A stretch of DNA of 64,000 nucleotides from Trichomonas vaginalis G3. Taxonomy: Eukaryota; Parabasalia; Trichomonadida; Trichomonadidae. The position numbers were made by a program, and so were the translations under genes. Positions 11,111 through 21,587 of this stretch are shown in pieces. The DNA is taken from positions 34,983,896 to 35,047,895 of the forward strand of contig NC_067206.1 of NCBI RefSeq assembly GCF_026262505.1, in the 5' to 3' direction. The notes beneath the pieces were generated by a model. The model searched no databases. It had not been told where the DNA came from and saw nothing but the letters and a program-made list of their open reading frames with translations. Numbering within the stretch: position 1 is the first letter of the stretch; every line of letters starts with the position of its first letter.

Positions 11111-12224
11111 TATTATCTTTGGTATCTAATAGACAGATTTCATTTTATCATTGATGACATTCAATCAATTTTAACATTTACTAAAAACACTTGTTTTAAT
11201 GAATTTGCGAACAAATTTATGAACGAAAGACAAAAGGCTGAATTAGAAGGAAATAAAGGAAAAAGTTTATTTTGCAAGATTGCACTTAATGGATCATATG
11301 GTTACGATGTAATGAATACACAAAATTACGCAAAGACTAAAATAATGAATGCACAGAAGCACGCGTTGCATGTAGTCAAATAAGTTTAAAAACATAAGAG
11401 AAATAGGTGAAGATACATATCAAGTGATGCTTAAAGATAGATTTTATAGATGTGATACATGTTTACAAGAGGCATTCTTCACTTTAGATAATGCTAAATA
11501 CTGGTATTTTGGTTTTCATTTATGATTTTATGTATAAATGCATGAATGTTAATCGTTTTCATTTCATTGAAGGTGATACTGATTCATCTTATTGGACAAT
11601 CGCTGGCGACCCAAATCTTCCTAACACTCAAGCATTTCAAGCAATTGTTACCGATAAACAATTTTATGATAAAAACATTTTCAAATTCGCACCATTTGAT
11701 TTCTTCTGTTTTGATGAGAAATTTAAACCTAAATTAAAGAATAAAGCTGAAGAAAAAGCACATGAGAAGAAGTTATTGGGTTTAGCAATTGAGAAACAAG
11801 GTGATAACATGGTTGCTTTATGCCCCAAGTGTTATACATCATTCAACGGTTCAATTGATGGAAGTGATTTTAAAAAGATTGCACAAAAAATGAAAGGTGT
11901 TAGTTTACGACAAAATAAACAATTAACACCTAAAATATTTGGATATAATAAATGATAAAGTGATATTTGATGGTCAGAATATTAATTTACAACTTAAAAA
12001 CGGGTCAATGACTCGCTTAACAATCGGTAAGACTGATTAACAGGAGCACACACTAAGGCTGTATGTTGTGAAAATGGATGTTGTATGCCATTTATTTAAT
12101 ACAATTTAAAATTTTATTTTTAATAAAATGCCACAGAAGAGACAAAAGGAACCGTTAATGATGGTTTTGATACTATGATTCAAAGAGGCGGCACCCTTAA
12201 AACACTTATTTTATTTTTATATAA

Positions 12225-12374
12225 ATGAATAGCGCAGATTTAAAAAATTTAATTTATGATTTAGTACTTAATCAAAATTTTCTTACTTATTATGAATTAA
12301 AATCATATCTCCAAAAATATAATAAAAATATAACGGGTGATGATGTGGATTATTTTATCCGTATTATAAAATGA
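12225..12374 (+). CDS. Small Polinton ORF, 49 residues (unrecognised)
   Basis: A short ATG-led frame between the polymerase and the integrase, beginning MNSADLKNLIYDLVL. It is preceded by TTATTTTTATATAA directly before the ATG, the same A/T leader seen at other gene starts in element C. It is helical in character with no known motif. It could also be a chance frame, since A/T-rich DNA yields few long ones and this one is short. Confidence 0.3.
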   Translation: MNSADLKNLIYDLVLNQNFLTYYELKSYLQKYNKNITGDDVDYFIRIIK

Positions 12375-12575
12375 AATTTTGAAATATCATGATAAAATAA
12401 TTTCTAAAATTAAAGACAAAATTAAAAATAATGAATATACAAAGGAAAAAACTAAATCACAACTTAAAACAATTGAAAGATTTCAAAAATAAAGTATTAA
12501 CAGAAAGAAGATATTGATGAATTATATAAATTATATAATCATGAGCCGCAAAAAAACAAAGGAACAAAAACAAAG

Positions 12576-13745
12576 GTGCAAAACGCCCAGGTCCTTCAGA
12601 CCATAAATGAAGCACAAGCTTTAATTTATGATTCATTAGTTAAACCATATTCAGCCCGACTTTTAAATGAAGATCAACTTTTGGAATTCATCCTTCAACA
12701 TAAACTCGAAGCGGGAAAGTATATCAAACCTTTATATACAGCATATTTAAAACAAATGAATAGAATACATCCAGAATTAATGAAGGAAGGAATGAAATCC
12801 AAAATCAAAGCAGATAAAATTAAACCACTTGCAACACCAAAACCTCCAACGACAGTACCGCCTCCTCCTTCAGTTAATCCTTCATCATTCACTTTATTAT
12901 ATCCATTTCAAACATTAAAGAAGCAAAAAGATTTTAAAAAGGATTTCAAGATATTAAATAAACCAATTGACCCGAAAATTCAACCGTTAAAGGAAAAATT
13001 TAGTCGCCCTTCATTTGCTCCATATCCATATTCATACGAAATCGATCATCTGGAATATTCAAAAGGAAACGTTACTTATTTATTTGCCATTAACATTAAC
13101 ACTAGATATTTATATTGCATTCCAGTGAAAGGGAAAACAGAACAGGAAACAAGAAGAGCTATACAATACTTACTAGATCATGAAAGAGTAGATAATATCA
13201 GGGGTGATGGTGATAAAGGATTTCAGGCAGCTATGGCTCATTATTTCCCACAAATTAATTTTTTCTTTTCATCCTCTCCATATACGTTTCATAATAAAAT
13301 AGTTGATGCGGTAATGAGAACTCTTAGCGATGCGTTAGGGGTTAACGGTCAGATATACTGGGATGGAAATCATGACTCCATCATACAACAGTTAGTATAT
13401 TATTACAATAATACATGGCATAGAACTATAAACATGAAACCAGTGGAAATGAAAAATGATATTTCAAAAGAATGGGAATATATTAGAAAGCAAATGGAAA
13501 GGTTGAATGATGTTAAACGTGAACAAATTAATTCGGGGCTCATGAATTTTAAACAAGGGGATAAAGTTTTGATTCATCTCGATTATGGAAAAACTGATAA
13601 ATCAATGATAAAAAGAAGACGAAGATTTGACACAATAGCTGAATTTGTTAGATATATTAACGGCAATGCATTAGTTGAAGTTGACAATAAATTAATAGAA
13701 ATTCCAATTTATTTTATTACTCCATTATATTTAAATAATATTTAA
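12576..13745 (+). CDS. Polinton integrase (retroviral-type, rve core)
   Basis: The integrase performs insertion of the element into host DNA. The catalytic core runs from about residue 150 to 260. The first Asp lies in SYEIDHLEYSKGN, the second in RGDGDKGF, and the third acidic position in HNKIVDAVMRTLSD, a form common in Maverick integrases. A helical segment with a WHRTINMKPVEM motif follows, then an SH3/chromo-like C-terminal domain (GDKVLIHLDYGK...). A proline-rich linker (PKPPTTVPPPPS) precedes the core. The exact start is not settled. The first bases (GCCCAGGTCCTTCAGACCAT) recur in inverted orientation at the start of the fibre gene near 16,545. Core length and motif order fit the family well. 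Confidence 0.9.
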   Translation: MQNAQVLQTINEAQALIYDSLVKPYSARLLNEDQLLEFILQHKLEAGKYIKPLYTAYLKQMNRIHPELMKEGMKSKIKADKIKPLATPKPPTTVPPPPSVNPSSFTLLYPFQTLKKQKDFKKDFKILNKPIDPKIQPLKEKFSRPSFAPYPYSYEIDHLEYSKGNVTYLFAININTRYLYCIPVKGKTEQETRRAIQYLLDHERVDNIRGDGDKGFQAAMAHYFPQINFFFSSSPYTFHNKIVDAVMRTLSDALGVNGQIYWDGNHDSIIQQLVYYYNNTWHRTINMKPVEMKNDISKEWEYIRKQMERLNDVKREQINSGLMNFKQGDKVLIHLDYGKTDKSMIKRRRRFDTIAEFVRYINGNALVEVDNKLIEIPIYFITPLYLNNI

Positions 13746-13764
13746 TTTTTTTATTTCGTAAGAA

Positions 13765-14037
13765 ATGAGTGACAACAAAGCAGCCAAGAGTCCAGACAAT
13801 GAATATAAAAAGAAACTAAACAGAATTAAATCAAAAATATGCTATTGCAAAAAGAAGCCGCAATGCGGTGGGGCTGAAAACGATAAAGAGAGGAAAGAAA
13901 TAATCAAAAAATTAGAAACTTACCGTTCAATCCTTAAACTGAGTGAAGCAAAAATAAAAGAATTTAATAGAATAAATAAATTGATTGGAAGAGATGAATT
14001 TAATAAAGATGAATTTTTAAACTCAATCCAAATTTAA
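13765..14037 (+). CDS. Small basic coiled-coil Polinton protein
   Basis: A 90-residue Lys/Glu-rich protein with a central ICYCKKKPQCGG cluster (three cysteines) and a helical C-terminal half. It starts 19 bp after the integrase stop, behind TTTTTATTTCGTAAGAA, the same leader type as at 6181. It is probably transcribed separately rather than translated with the integrase. No family is recognised. A possible 51-residue frame on the opposite strand (14000-14155) overlaps its end and is weaker. Confidence 0.45.
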   Translation: MSDNKAAKSPDNEYKKKLNRIKSKICYCKKKPQCGGAENDKERKEIIKKLETYRSILKLSEAKIKEFNRINKLIGRDEFNKDEFLNSIQI

Positions 14038-14190
14038 TTTTTATTCCTCTTCCCGAACCCTTCTGGGTTCTTCTCGGTTTTCGTTCTTGCATCATTTTTA
14101 TCATTTCCTCCCTTGTTATGATTCGTGGTAAATTTTGAGCTTGTGGGGTATCCATTACTTCATTACCTAATTAATTACAGACATAAAATA

Positions 14191-15491
14191 TAGGGTGTCC
14201 AAAGGTGTGTTTAGCACAAACCTGAATACTGCGAATAGAAATAAACAAGTTACATATATATAAAGTTTATTTAAATATAATCACCATTGGATTCAATCAC
14301 GCGTTCGCAGCGATCGATCCAGGCTTGAAAGACACGCTTTAAATCATCATGAGAAAATTGCTCAAATTGCTCTCTTACAAAATTTTCAAGATCATCTGGA
14401 CTCGCGAATTCGCGTCCTTCAGCTCTCTTTTTTAGCGTGCCGAATAAATAAAAGTCAGAGGGTGCAATATCAGGTGAATAAATTGGGTTTGGAACAACTT
14501 TGACATTGTTTTCCACCAAGTAATTCATTACCTTATGACTTTTGTGAACTCTTGAATTATCAAAATGAATTGCAAACTTTTGTTTTTGTTGTTTGGATTT
14601 CTCAAACTCATCAGAATTGATAATTTGAGTAAGAACATTGTCAATTAGATACTGAGCATTCATCGTATTAGGTTTTTGAAGAATATCAATTGCGATGATG
14701 TCATTCACGCCCCAAAAAACCGACAACATAATCATTGGTGTGTCAATTTTTTTCTTCGGGAATGTTTGCGGATTTTCATCCTTCGGGATCCACATGATTT
14801 TGGCTTCTGTTGCATATTGAAACCAAGACTCGTCCCCTGTTACTAAAAAGCGAAACTTCTTGATTGATACGCACCCAATATAGAGAGGAGCTCTTTCGAA
14901 GATTGGACTCTAGATTTTTTTTGAACTGAATTAAGGTTGTGCGGAACCCAACGTGTATACGCTAGTTTGTAGTTCAAATAATTGTGCAGATAATAACTGA
15001 CTGTTGTACGTGGTATCTTTGTCATCTCCTCTATCCTTCTGAGTGATGCTCTTGGGTCTTCATCTAGCGCTTGAAGAATTGCTTTGATTTTTCTTTGATC
15101 CGGCGATTTTTTGTCAATTTTTATGATGGGCGCCTTTTTGTTCATGAAATGATACATCCTAACATGATACGTTACAGTGGAATAGCTAGGAGCATCCATA
15201 CCGAAGCATTTTACCAATGTCTCGTAGATTTTTTACAGTCTTTGCATTTTTTTGCAAGAGCGAGGATGTTTTCTTTATGATTCATTAAAAAATGAAAAAA
15301 ATCCCGCCAAAATTTCCCGCGAAACCGCCTCTTGTCTCAAAATTCATTTTATATACCGGCATGGCGCCAAAATACAACATACTCATCATATACATATATT
15401 CATATTTTTTATTATATATTTATAATCAGCATATATCTCCTTTAATAGTCTCATATAGAGCGCTGTGCTAAACGCACCTTTGGACACCCTA
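14191..15491 (-). mobile_element. Mariner element (Tvmar1-like), copy 2
   Basis: This 1,301-bp element lies in the opposite orientation to copy 1 and is almost identical to it. It is bounded by TAGGGTGTCCAAAGGTG... and its mirror image and flanked by TA. It sits in the intergenic space between the small basic gene and the fibre gene of element C. The sequence between the small gene and this mariner (14038-14190) holds nothing I recognise. The 50 bp after it lead to the end of the fibre gene. Confidence 0.92.
14271..15199 (-). pseudogene. Mariner transposase, copy 2, one frameshift
   Basis: The same D,D34D transposase as copy 1. Here the first catalytic motif (TGDESWF, near 14,825-14,845) is present at DNA level, and the second and third Asp are intact. 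A single-base loss relative to copy 1 at about 14,863 (CAATCAAG versus CAATCCAAG) breaks the frame between the DNA-binding half and the catalytic half. The two copies therefore carry different, non-overlapping lesions. Neither encodes a complete enzyme as read here. Confidence 0.88.
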
Positions 15492-15544
15492 TATATTTAG
15501 TTCATTCGGTAAGCCTTGACCCAAAGGTCTGGGCTCAAGCACAT

Positions 15545-16590
15545 TCATTGAACGCGGTACCATGCGAATATAGTCACAAATGGTGGCATGTAATCTTTAC
15601 CCAAGCCTGTTGGATTTGTTGTGAAAGTGTGTGAATGATTTCCTCCAGGTTCAGTTGGTCGAAAAATTTTTTTTGCTGCATTGTTATAAGATGGAGATAA
15701 AACATCATTGCCAGCTTTATATTCTGAGTTGTATAATGGGTGGTCTCTTAATGAGTGGCTATGGTCGCCAGAAAAGTTTGTCGTTCCTGTATGAGTGTGC
15801 GGTGGAAGGTTTGCTTCTTTAATTTTCTTCGAACCTCCTGTTTGCTTTGAATATCTAGCACAGTATAAGAATTTATCTACAATCTGCTTCCACGTACCAA
15901 AACCCAGAACTGTTGCGGGATTTGTTGAGTTCATTGACGTATAAATAGAACCAACAGGATATAATGTTTGAAGTATTTCATTTTTCATGCTTGTAATCAC
16001 ATCATTTACTTCCGACTTCTTTGCATAATTTTCATCAACATAAGTTTTATCTGCTTTAAGGTCTAAACATCCTGAAACCCATTCTGTATCAGCTTTAACT
16101 TTAAAAGTCTCCGATGTCCATTCATGATACCATTCAACCTTTTCTTTAATTTCATTATCTTTTTATCAACATAAACCAAATTTGCCTTCTTATTTAATTC
16201 ACTATCCACATATTCCTTATCCACCTTCTTCATTATGTCGTTTAGGAAACCTTCTATGAATTCCTCATTTAAATTAAATCTTCCAATCTTCAAAACTTTA
16301 GGAAATACATTTAATGCGTAATATCTCTGTTCTTCTGGTGGAATTGATGTTATATCATCCGTTATTCCTTTAATTTTTGAATTCATAAATAAAATTTCTT
16401 TTATATTTGATATCACTGCACCACCTTTGCAAACGAATTCGAAATGGTCATTTTTCAATACTATCTCCAAATCTCCATATTTCAACCTTTGCGTTTGTTC
16501 TGCCGTCTTTGAATTATATGAATATATGGCGTATGTAATGGTCTGAAGGACCTGGGCGCTTTGCGCCTTAAGTTGCTGTTGTTTAATCAT
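15545..16590 (-). pseudogene. Phage-tail-fibre-like Polinton gene, fossil
   Basis: The C-terminal 150 residues begin LQTLYPVGSIYTSMNSTNP, followed by a GFGTW motif, a (K/E)ANLPPHTHTG motif and a final GLGKDYMPPFVTIFAWYRV. This is the architecture of bacteriophage short-tail-fibre/collar-type tips and matches the gene at 34967-36232 in element B. The N-terminal part is helical, with YVDSELNKKA-like segments typical of trimeric fibres. Such proteins bind receptors in phages; in a Polinton this suggests a virion spike. The start is preceded by an A/T leader (AAATCGTAATAA). The gene has about one break. Confidence 0.75.
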
Positions 16591-16614
16591 TTATTACGAT
16601 TTAAAAATAAATAT

Positions 16615-17325
16615 TTAATCCGTTATCTCATCAGCTATTTTCTCTATTTGAAATTGCCATAATATTTCATTCATAAATTCTAAATCACAATCAAATAGGT
16701 CAGTTATTCTAAATTTAATATTTGATAAATCTTTTGAATGAAGAATAAATGAATTCCCGGATAATTGAAACGGATATGATAAAGAAAATGTGTTTAAGTT
16801 GATGGATAAAATGTTTTGTATTGATGGGTAAGAGTTAGGGTCTAATGTTTGATGTGAAAATCTCATTGGGGTATTAACTTTATCACATTTGATTAAAATG
16901 AAATTGGAACCAGTGTCAGAATACAAAACATCCCCAACATCTTTTTCAAAATTTAATATCCCCAACAATGAACGAAGATGAGGAGTACAAAATTTAATTT
17001 TCAGCGGGAATTTAATAAGGTTATTTATTTCATCAAGTTCAAAAAGTTTATCGGGTTTTGATTTAAAATTTTCTTCATACCATACGATAAATGATTCATT
17101 TAAATAACTTAAAATCATGTTAATATCCCATTTCGCTATCACATTATTTATATACATATCATACGTTTTTTCAAGGTCATCTTTAATAAATGATATATAA
17201 TCTGAAGGGTCTAAAAGAATGGGATTAAATTTACCACTCACAGAAACGAGAGTAACATTATAAATTCCGCTAACTGTTAAATTTAATTCACAGCTATTAT
17301 TCGAAATAATATTGATAATTGACAT
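16615..17325 (-). CDS. Polinton structural-type protein (unrecognised)
   Basis: A 236-residue beta-rich protein with no signal peptide or membrane segment. Motifs visible are LLGILNF in the middle and a C-terminal SYPFQLSGNSF stretch. It lies between the fibre gene and the divergent gene at 17345, from which it is separated by only 19 bp. Context among fibre and capsid genes suggests a minor virion protein. I cannot link it to a known family. Confidence 0.5.
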   Translation of the reverse strand: MSIINIISNNSCELNLTVSGIYNVTLVSVSGKFNPILLDPSDYISFIKDDLEKTYDMYINNVIAKWDINMILSYLNESFIVWYEENFKSKPDKLFELDEINNLIKFPLKIKFCTPHLRSLLGILNFEKDVGDVLYSDTGSNFILIKCDKVNTPMRFSHQTLDPNSYPSIQNILSINLNTFSLSYPFQLSGNSFILHSKDLSNIKFRITDLFDCDLEFMNEILWQFQIEKIADEITD

Positions 17326-17344
17326 TTTTATTACGATTAAAAAT
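17326..17344. promoter_or_regulatory. 19-bp bidirectional A/T spacer
   Basis: The sequence TTTTATTACGATTAAAAAT separates two divergent start codons (minus 17325, plus 17345). It is a near-palindrome and must hold the control signals for both genes unless they overlap coding sequence. Element B has two divergent pairs with the same 19-bp distance (34948-34966 and 51314-51332). Confidence 0.45.
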
Positions 17345-17845
17345 ATGGTAAAGCGTTATTTTCCAGTGATAAATAAAACTAGAATAAGATTACCTCAAGA
17401 ATTCATAAATTCAACGAATAAGAAATTCATTCATGTTATAAATTTTAGTGTTTTCAGAAAATATGAGTCAGTGTCATATTCATCAACAGGTTATATTTCA
17501 CTTCATTCAAATTTAGTTCAATCAAACCCATATAATGACCATTTCATAAGATTTTCAGATGGTATTAAAAATATAATTGATAGATTAGAATATGAACAGA
17601 TTGACAATATCGAATTTTTGGAATTTTGGTTTAAATATCCCGATGGAAAAAAGATTGAAGTTAAAGATAAAGCTGATACTATAACAAAAACAATTACAAT
17701 GACCGATCCGGATAGTGGGGAACAAAAAGAAATAAAACAAACGATAGAAACTGGTGAAAGGTCAATTATTATTGATTATGATGTCATAAGACGAAATGGT
17801 GGAAGTGGGGTGAAGTCAAAAAGTGACATCTATTTGGCCGGCTAA
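17345..17845 (+). CDS. Polinton virion-type protein (unrecognised)
   Basis: About 166 residues from the ATG at 17345 (MVKRYFPVINKTRIRLPQ). This start follows the A/T spacer directly; an in-frame ATG further upstream would overlap the divergent gene. It is beta-rich with an acidic/lysine-rich stretch near residues 105-135 and ends in RRNGGSG(V)KSKSDIYLAG. A 24-bp piece of its 3' end (17784-17807) recurs in inverted orientation at 19880-19903, so the end of this gene borders a large palindrome. Function unknown. Confidence 0.45.
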   Translation: MVKRYFPVINKTRIRLPQEFINSTNKKFIHVINFSVFRKYESVSYSSTGYISLHSNLVQSNPYNDHFIRFSDGIKNIIDRLEYEQIDNIEFLEFWFKYPDGKKIEVKDKADTITKTITMTDPDSGEQKEIKQTIETGERSIIIDYDVIRRNGGSGVKSKSDIYLAG

Positions 17846-19903
17846 ATTCCCCTTTAGTTTACATGTCAAAATTACAATAAATTAATTATTTTGCTTAGCA
17901 ATTAGCTATGTATTAAAACTAAAATTATTACTATTCAATTCTTTACATTCAAATATTAAACAATTCAAATTTAATAACAAAGATATTACAATAAATAAAA
18001 AAAAATGATTAAAAATGTCCCTGAAAATTTTCTGAAAGCTATCTCGTGTTTAGGTCTCAATTTTTTTTAGAAATAGAAAAAAATTGGATTTAACTTTCAA
18101 ACATTATATATAGTTTTGTATATGGAAGCCTTTAAATACAAGTTAATGATATGGAGTTGTATTGCGAGGAAGAGGGAATCAAAGAAATTGACGAAGTTCC
18201 AGAATTTTATTCAACAATTCTTAATCAATTAACAAAAACTATACCGAAACTTATCTTACCATCCAAATCAAATCACATTACATACGGAATAAACATTTAA
18301 TCTTTTACCATTAAAATTATATTTATACGTTATTTAATTTTTTTACGTCTAAGTTGAATAGGATAATAGCCGAAGATATAAAGTAACTATAGTTTACAAG
18401 CTAAGGAACAAATCAGCATTGAAACTAAAAAATGCTGAAATATTATAATAAATTGAAGAAATACTGTGATAGAATACCTAGTTATACTAGATACTATTAT
18501 AATATGAATTCATTTGTATTGAATATCGATAATAAAAAATCGATGAAATATTAAAATGAGAATAAATTAATGATGAGATTATAAATTAGAATTATTTCTC
18601 TTTTATTTAAAATAAAAACTTAGTTCTATTTAAATTCGATAAAGAAGTACGAAAAAGTTGTATTATACGTATGATGTTGCCCGATGTTTGGTAACACTAT
18701 TGTAGAATATAAGCATATATGATAGAAAAGCAATATGCTTAATATCGAGTAATTCTAATTTTTTACGAAATTATTCAAATACGTTATTTTTTAAAATGAA
18801 AAGATAAGCATACCATTATGCAGTAGTTTGCGCACATATACTATGCTGATGAAAGTTGGTCTCTAATTCGAAACTTGAGTCTGTCAAATTGACGTTCAAG
18901 TATTAAAAAGTTGTATTATACGTATGATGTTGCCCGATGTTTGGTAACACTATTGTAGAATATAAGCATATATGATAGAAAAGCAATATGCTTAATATCG
19001 AGTAATTCTAATTTTTTACGAAATTATTCAAATACGTTATTTTTTAAAATGAAAAGATAAGCATACCATTATGCAGTAGTTTGCGCACATATACTATGCT
19101 GATGAAAGTTGGTCTCTAATTCGAAACTTGAGTCTGTCAAATTGACGTTCAAGTATTAAAAAGTTGTATTATACGTATGATGTTGCCCGATGTTTGGTAA
19201 CACTATTGTAGAATATAAGCATATATGATAGAAAAGCAATATGCTTAATATCGAGTAATTCTAATTTTTTACGAAATTATTCAAATACGTTATTTTTAGT
19301 TTCAATGCTGATTTGTTCCTTAGCTTGTAAACTATAGTTACTTTATATCTTCGGCTATTATCCTATTCAACTTAGACGTAAAAAAATTAAATAACGTATA
19401 AATATAATTTTAATGGTAAAAGATTAAATGTTTATTCCGTATGTAATGTGATTTGATTTGGATGGTAAGATAAGTTTCGGTATAGTTTTTGTTAATTGAT
19501 TAAGAATTGTTGAATAAAATTCTGGAACTTCGTCAATTTCTTTGATTCCTTCTTGAAGCGTTGAAATTTCTATTGACTCTCTTTTTATAACTTTTGAAAG
19601 AAACCGTAAAAATTGTGAAACATGCTTTTTAATAAAAAACAATTTTGATGAAAACCATAAATTAATTTAAAATTGAAATAAATTTTTGAAATCTATGATA
19701 TTGAATAAAAAAATTTATAGTGTAGATATTGATATAGATATAGATGTTAATTTTAATATGATATTTGATAAAATTTTTTTATCAAAACATACTGATAATA
19801 GGTTGACATGTAATATGATATTTTGCCTTGTAAATATATTTGGTCGGCAAAATAACCTAATTACTCTTATTTTGAGTTCACTTCCACCATTTCGTCTTAT
19901 GAT
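17784..19903. repeat. 2.1-kb imperfect palindrome at a convergent gene junction
   Basis: Two nested pairs of inverted arms share about the same centre (near 18,850). The outer pair is 17784-17807 with 19880-19903 (24 bp, perfect). The inner pair is 18172-18430 with 19294-19553 (about 259 bp, near-identical). Both inner arms encode the same 40-residue tail (EIDEVPEFYSTILNQLTK...), read toward the centre from each side. Between the inner arms lie direct repeats (18652-19293). Outside the arms the sequence is A/T-rich without a gene. It is bordered by a plus gene on the left and minus genes on the right, so it sits where transcription converges. Confidence 0.85.
18652..19293 (+). repeat. 253-bp direct repeat, 2.5 copies
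   Basis: Units begin AAAAAGTTGTATTATACGTA at 18652, 18905 and 19158; the third is cut at 19293 where the right inner arm begins. Units appear essentially identical, which points to recent amplification. No frame of length is present. The unit includes ATAAGCATATATGATAG and a TGTCAAATTGACG near-palindrome. Confidence 0.9.
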
Positions 19904-19947
19904 AATGATTCAAAGGATTATTATTCGATAATGTTAATGCTTGAATA

Positions 19948-20614
19948 TTAAATAGCCTTAACAAAGAATTTTTCAAGTGATATTTTATATTCATCAACTA
20001 TTTTATTATAAATATCATTATATGTTAAATGAAGTTCAGTTGTTGTTCCGTTCTTTGATATCTTAATTGTGCTAATATCCTTTATAGGATTTATTTTTGC
20101 AACTGTTCCGCAGCATGAAACCTCATCATCTATGAAAAATTGAATCTTAACGTCTGAATCTTGAACATCACAAAGAATGGCGATAATGTGAATTAATGAT
20201 TCATAAGGTAAAATAATTAAACCGGATTGGTCAATTAAATTTATTATTGAATCATAATTATTAATTATTATATCACGGTAAATTTTCATTAATTCAGAAT
20301 TAATGTCTATTTTATATGGGTTCTCGATGTTTGATGAAAGAGGTGGGGGTATGTTAGATAAGTGGAATTTCAACAGGTTCTTTACCGGGTTCAGATAAAA
20401 TGATTGGGTCTCCATCTTCTTTATTTTGCTCCTCCTCCTTTTTCGGTAAGTCACGAGTTAATAAATTTGGTTGAGTTGCTGACCTTGTTAATTCAGAGCT
20501 AACATTAACTTTAACATTTTGAATAATTCGTGATTTATCATCATTTACGTTATAACCAACCGTAATCTCTGCTTTTGCGTTAGTGTTCTTTTGACTAGTG
20601 AAACGTCTTCTCAT
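19948..20614 (-). pseudogene. Polinton structural gene region (unrecognised)
   Basis: Minus-strand coding sequence between the palindrome and the gene at 20648. The upstream part is basic, then acidic (KKEEEQNKEDGD). The downstream part contains PPPLSSNIENPYKIDINS and a hydrophobic LIILPYESLIHIIAILCD segment. It may be one gene with about one break, or two overlapping genes. By position it resembles the gene at 17345 in bordering the palindrome. No family is recognised. Confidence 0.4.
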
Positions 20615-20647
20615 TTATATTCGAATAAAAAAAATATATTTAAACTT

Positions 20648-21547
20648 TTATTTTGCTGGAAGTTTTGAATCTATTATTCTCTGTATTTGTTCTTGAAGTT
20701 GATTTTTAGCTGGTTCATTGTAATTAATAGACCTAATATATTCATTAATTGCATTCTTATAATCATCTGATTTCTCAAATTTTCTTTTATCTAATTCCTT
20801 AACTAAATCATAAGTTAAACCTCGTTGCTGATATAATGGTTTCTTAATTAAATCTTTGAATGCTTGAGATAAAGCACCTGATGCAATTCTTGCTACTATA
20901 ATTGGTTGGAATTGATGTTTAAGTTCATCTTTAACATTTGCGAAAACTGGATCGAATAAAGCAACTTTAAAGAATTTCTTAGCTGAAATTTCAGGTCTAA
21001 TATTTGCATATTGACCATCAAACTGGTTAGAATATCGTGGTAATCCATCCGGTCCCTCTTCAATAGCATTTAATTCTTCATTGAAATAAGAATATGGATT
21101 ATAACGGTATGAATTAATTGGCCCATTTTCACCTTCTCCAATGTATTGTTTAACAGCTTTTCCATTTTCATCAAATTGCATAGGATAACGTTCATTATAT
21201 GCTTTACGTTTAGGATAATCAGTTATAGTTAATTTGTAACCATTTATGACTTTAATATTACCTTGACCATCAGTAACGAAAACTTCATTTATACCATCAG
21301 GTTTTCCATTTGGACCCGTAATGTCTGCTTCGTGTGCTTCCCAATTTGGACGTTGACGTTTGGCATATGCTTGAGCTTCTGGTAATGTTAAAACGTTTCT
21401 CATTTGTTTAACATCTTTTTGAAGACCAGCAACAATATGAACTAATTCTTTCATTCCATCAGGAACTTTCATAGTTCTATTATATGCACCCTTTTTGTTT
21501 GTTCCTTGTTTTAATGGAACCTGTAGAAGATTTACCATTTCTGTCAT
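20648..21547 (-). CDS. Polinton structural-type protein, 299 residues (unrecognised)
   Basis: A soluble protein with a turn-rich first half ([38 protein letters not shown]) and a helical second half ending [14 protein letters not shown]. It lies between the packaging ATPase and smaller structural genes, all on the minus strand, with about 40 bp to each neighbour. In Mavericks this place is usually taken by uncharacterised conserved proteins (named PX, PY or PW in the literature), and I infer a similar role. No catalytic motif is seen. Confidence 0.5.
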   Translation of the reverse strand: MTEMVNLLQVPLKQGTNKKGAYNRTMKVPDGMKELVHIVAGLQKDVKQMRNVLTLPEAQAYAKRQRPNWEAHEADITGPNGKPDGINEVFVTDGQGNIKVINGYKLTITDYPKRKAYNERYPMQFDENGKAVKQYIGEGENGPINSYRYNPYSYFNEELNAIEEGPDGLPRYSNQFDGQYANIRPEISAKKFFKVALFDPVFANVKDELKHQFQPIIVARIASGALSQAFKDLIKKPLYQQRGLTYDLVKELDKRKFEKSDDYKNAINEYIRSINYNEPAKNQLQEQIQRIIDSKLPAK

Positions 21548-21587
21548 GTTTAATTATAAATAAAAAATAAAAATTAATTATAAAAAG

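Larger units (their letters stand above)
7337..12100 (+). pseudogene. Protein-primed type DNA polymerase B (POLB) region, fossil
   Basis: The core enzyme of Maverick replication. Visible parts in order are a CxxC...HCEKC zinc-finger-like region (about 7728-7835), the Exo I-like motif ITFDFETLE (about 7960-7990), an HNH-like zinc motif (about 9040-9170), polymerase motif A (DFNSLYPS, about 9421-9444), motif B (KIALNGSYGYD, about 11276-11308), motif C (EGDTDSS, about 11568-11590), and a Cys-rich tail near 12,060-12,095. A mariner (9812-11110) sits between motifs A and B. The gene is broken in about five further places. Motif identity with the protein-primed B family is strong; assignment to Polinton follows from the element's ends and neighbours. 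Confidence 0.88.

Noticed and set aside
14000-14155. A 51-residue minus-strand frame
   Set aside because: Short, overlaps the end of the small basic gene and shows no family; listed as weak only.
19686-19931. A plus-strand gene in the right flank of the palindrome
   Set aside because: It overlaps the inverted 24-bp arm and A/T-rich sequence, with low-complexity content and no leader.
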